In this document: positions 5,131 through 5,325 of the stretch, piece after piece
How positions within the stretch are numbered: the first letter of the stretch is position 1
How the letters are laid out: each line of letters starts with the position of its first letter
From: a bacterium
Lineage (GTDB): Bacteria; Patescibacteria; Gracilibacteria; 1-14-2-50-48-13
NCBI GenBank assembly: GCA_030430105.1
Contig: JAUIFW010000070.1
Coordinates: 1 to 5,325 of the forward strand
DNA: 5,325 nt
Direction: 5' to 3'
Made by a program: the position numbers and the translations under genes
The notes under the pieces: generated by a model
What the model was told of the DNA's origin: nothing
What the model saw: only the letters and a program-made list of their open reading frames with translations
Database searches by the model: none

Positions 5131-5325
5131 ATGGAACAAATTCCTTTGTTTTCTGAAGCAAATAGACCCCTAGGTACCTTTGAGCCTAGAAATGTGATCC
5201 ATACAACGGGCTCTTGGCATCGTGCCGTTCATTGTTGGATAGTATCTTCTCGCGCTGAGGTGCTGCTTCAGCTTCGTGCTAAGGATAAGGGTGATTTTTC
5301 TTCTCTTTGGATGTTAGTAGTGCTG
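5131..5325 (+). CDS. Nudix hydrolase (IDI/YfcD type), 3' end missing, apparent frameshift
   Basis: The protein starts MEQIPLFSEANRPLGTF and continues with IHTTGSWHRAVHCWIV, EVLLQLRAKDKGDF and SSLW. This is the N-terminal part of Nudix proteins of the isopentenyl-diphosphate isomerase/YfcD type, which typically read WHRAVHVW..., LLQKRS.DKD and LWDVS.AGH. The Nudix box itself lies beyond the window, so activity and substrate (diphosphates or nucleotides) cannot be judged. Beyond the Trp codon at 5308-5310 the current frame gives MLVVL, whereas stepping back one base gives DVSSA, the expected family sequence, so one G appears to be missing near 5309-5310. The ATG at 5131 directly follows the T-run of a hairpin and lacks a nearby Shine-Dalgarno; it shares the reading frame of the upstream DUF84 gene, from which only one TAA separates it. 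Confidence 0.8.
   Translation, partial: MEQIPLFSEANRPLGTFEPRNVIHTTGSWHRAVHCWIVSSRAEVLLQLRAKDKGDFSSLWMLVVL

Noticed and set aside
4642..5139. Long minus-strand open frame opposite the DUF84 gene
   Set aside because: It lies antisense to a gene with clear family motifs, has no ribosome binding site, and its translation resembles no family.
1..5325. Alternative genetic code with UGA as glycine
   Set aside because: No gene stops at TGA, but none contains an in-frame TGA either, and all glycines use GGN; five stops are too few to mean anything.
1..5325. CRISPR array, insertion sequence or toxin-antitoxin pair
   Set aside because: No regularly spaced repeats, transposase motifs, terminal inverted repeats or recognisable toxin or antitoxin sequences were seen.

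Overview
This 5.3 kb window looks like ordinary chromosome from a small-genome bacterium, most likely of the Candidate Phyla Radiation (Patescibacteria). That placement is inference from the alanyl-tRNA synthetase sequence style, compact gene packing, the presence of small nucleotide-handling enzymes and moderate GC content; no rRNA or marker gene settles it. The genetic code appears standard: no open frame contains an internal TGA, and the visible stops are TAG (three) and TAA (two).

Layout on the plus strand: the 3' seven-eighths or so of alaS (1-2292); a 149-residue protein of unknown function with a basic front half and an acidic Ser/Tyr-rich tail (2373-2822), closed by a strong terminator; and a LOG/SLOG Rossmann-fold protein (2964-3605) behind a good extended -10 promoter. 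It converges, with a 4-base gap, on a minus-strand DNPH1/Rcl-like deoxynucleotide N-hydrolase (4023-3610). Next comes a gene-poor stretch (about 4024-4332) that folds into nested helices and may hold a structured RNA. Then follow an initiator tRNA-fMet on the minus strand (4407-4333), a divergent promoter region, a DUF84/YjjX non-canonical purine NTPase (4519-5094), and the first part of a Nudix hydrolase of the IDI/YfcD type (5131 to the window edge).

Functionally there are two themes. alaS and tRNA-fMet belong to translation. The LOG-like protein, DNPH1-like hydrolase, DUF84 NTPase and Nudix protein are all families that act on nucleotides, or (IDI-type Nudix) on a diphosphate, so 2964-5325 reads as a nucleotide house-cleaning neighbourhood, although the genes sit in at least three transcription units.

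The points most worth a second look are: (1) the possible structured RNA between tRNA-fMet and the DNPH1-like gene, including a 12-base segment perfectly complementary to the 3' half of that tRNA; (2) the DUF84-Nudix junction, where a Shine-Dalgarno, a perfect terminator-like hairpin, six T and the next ATG follow each other directly; (3) an apparent one-base frameshift in the Nudix gene at about 5310; and (4) the unknown small protein with DSGYDL-type repeats.
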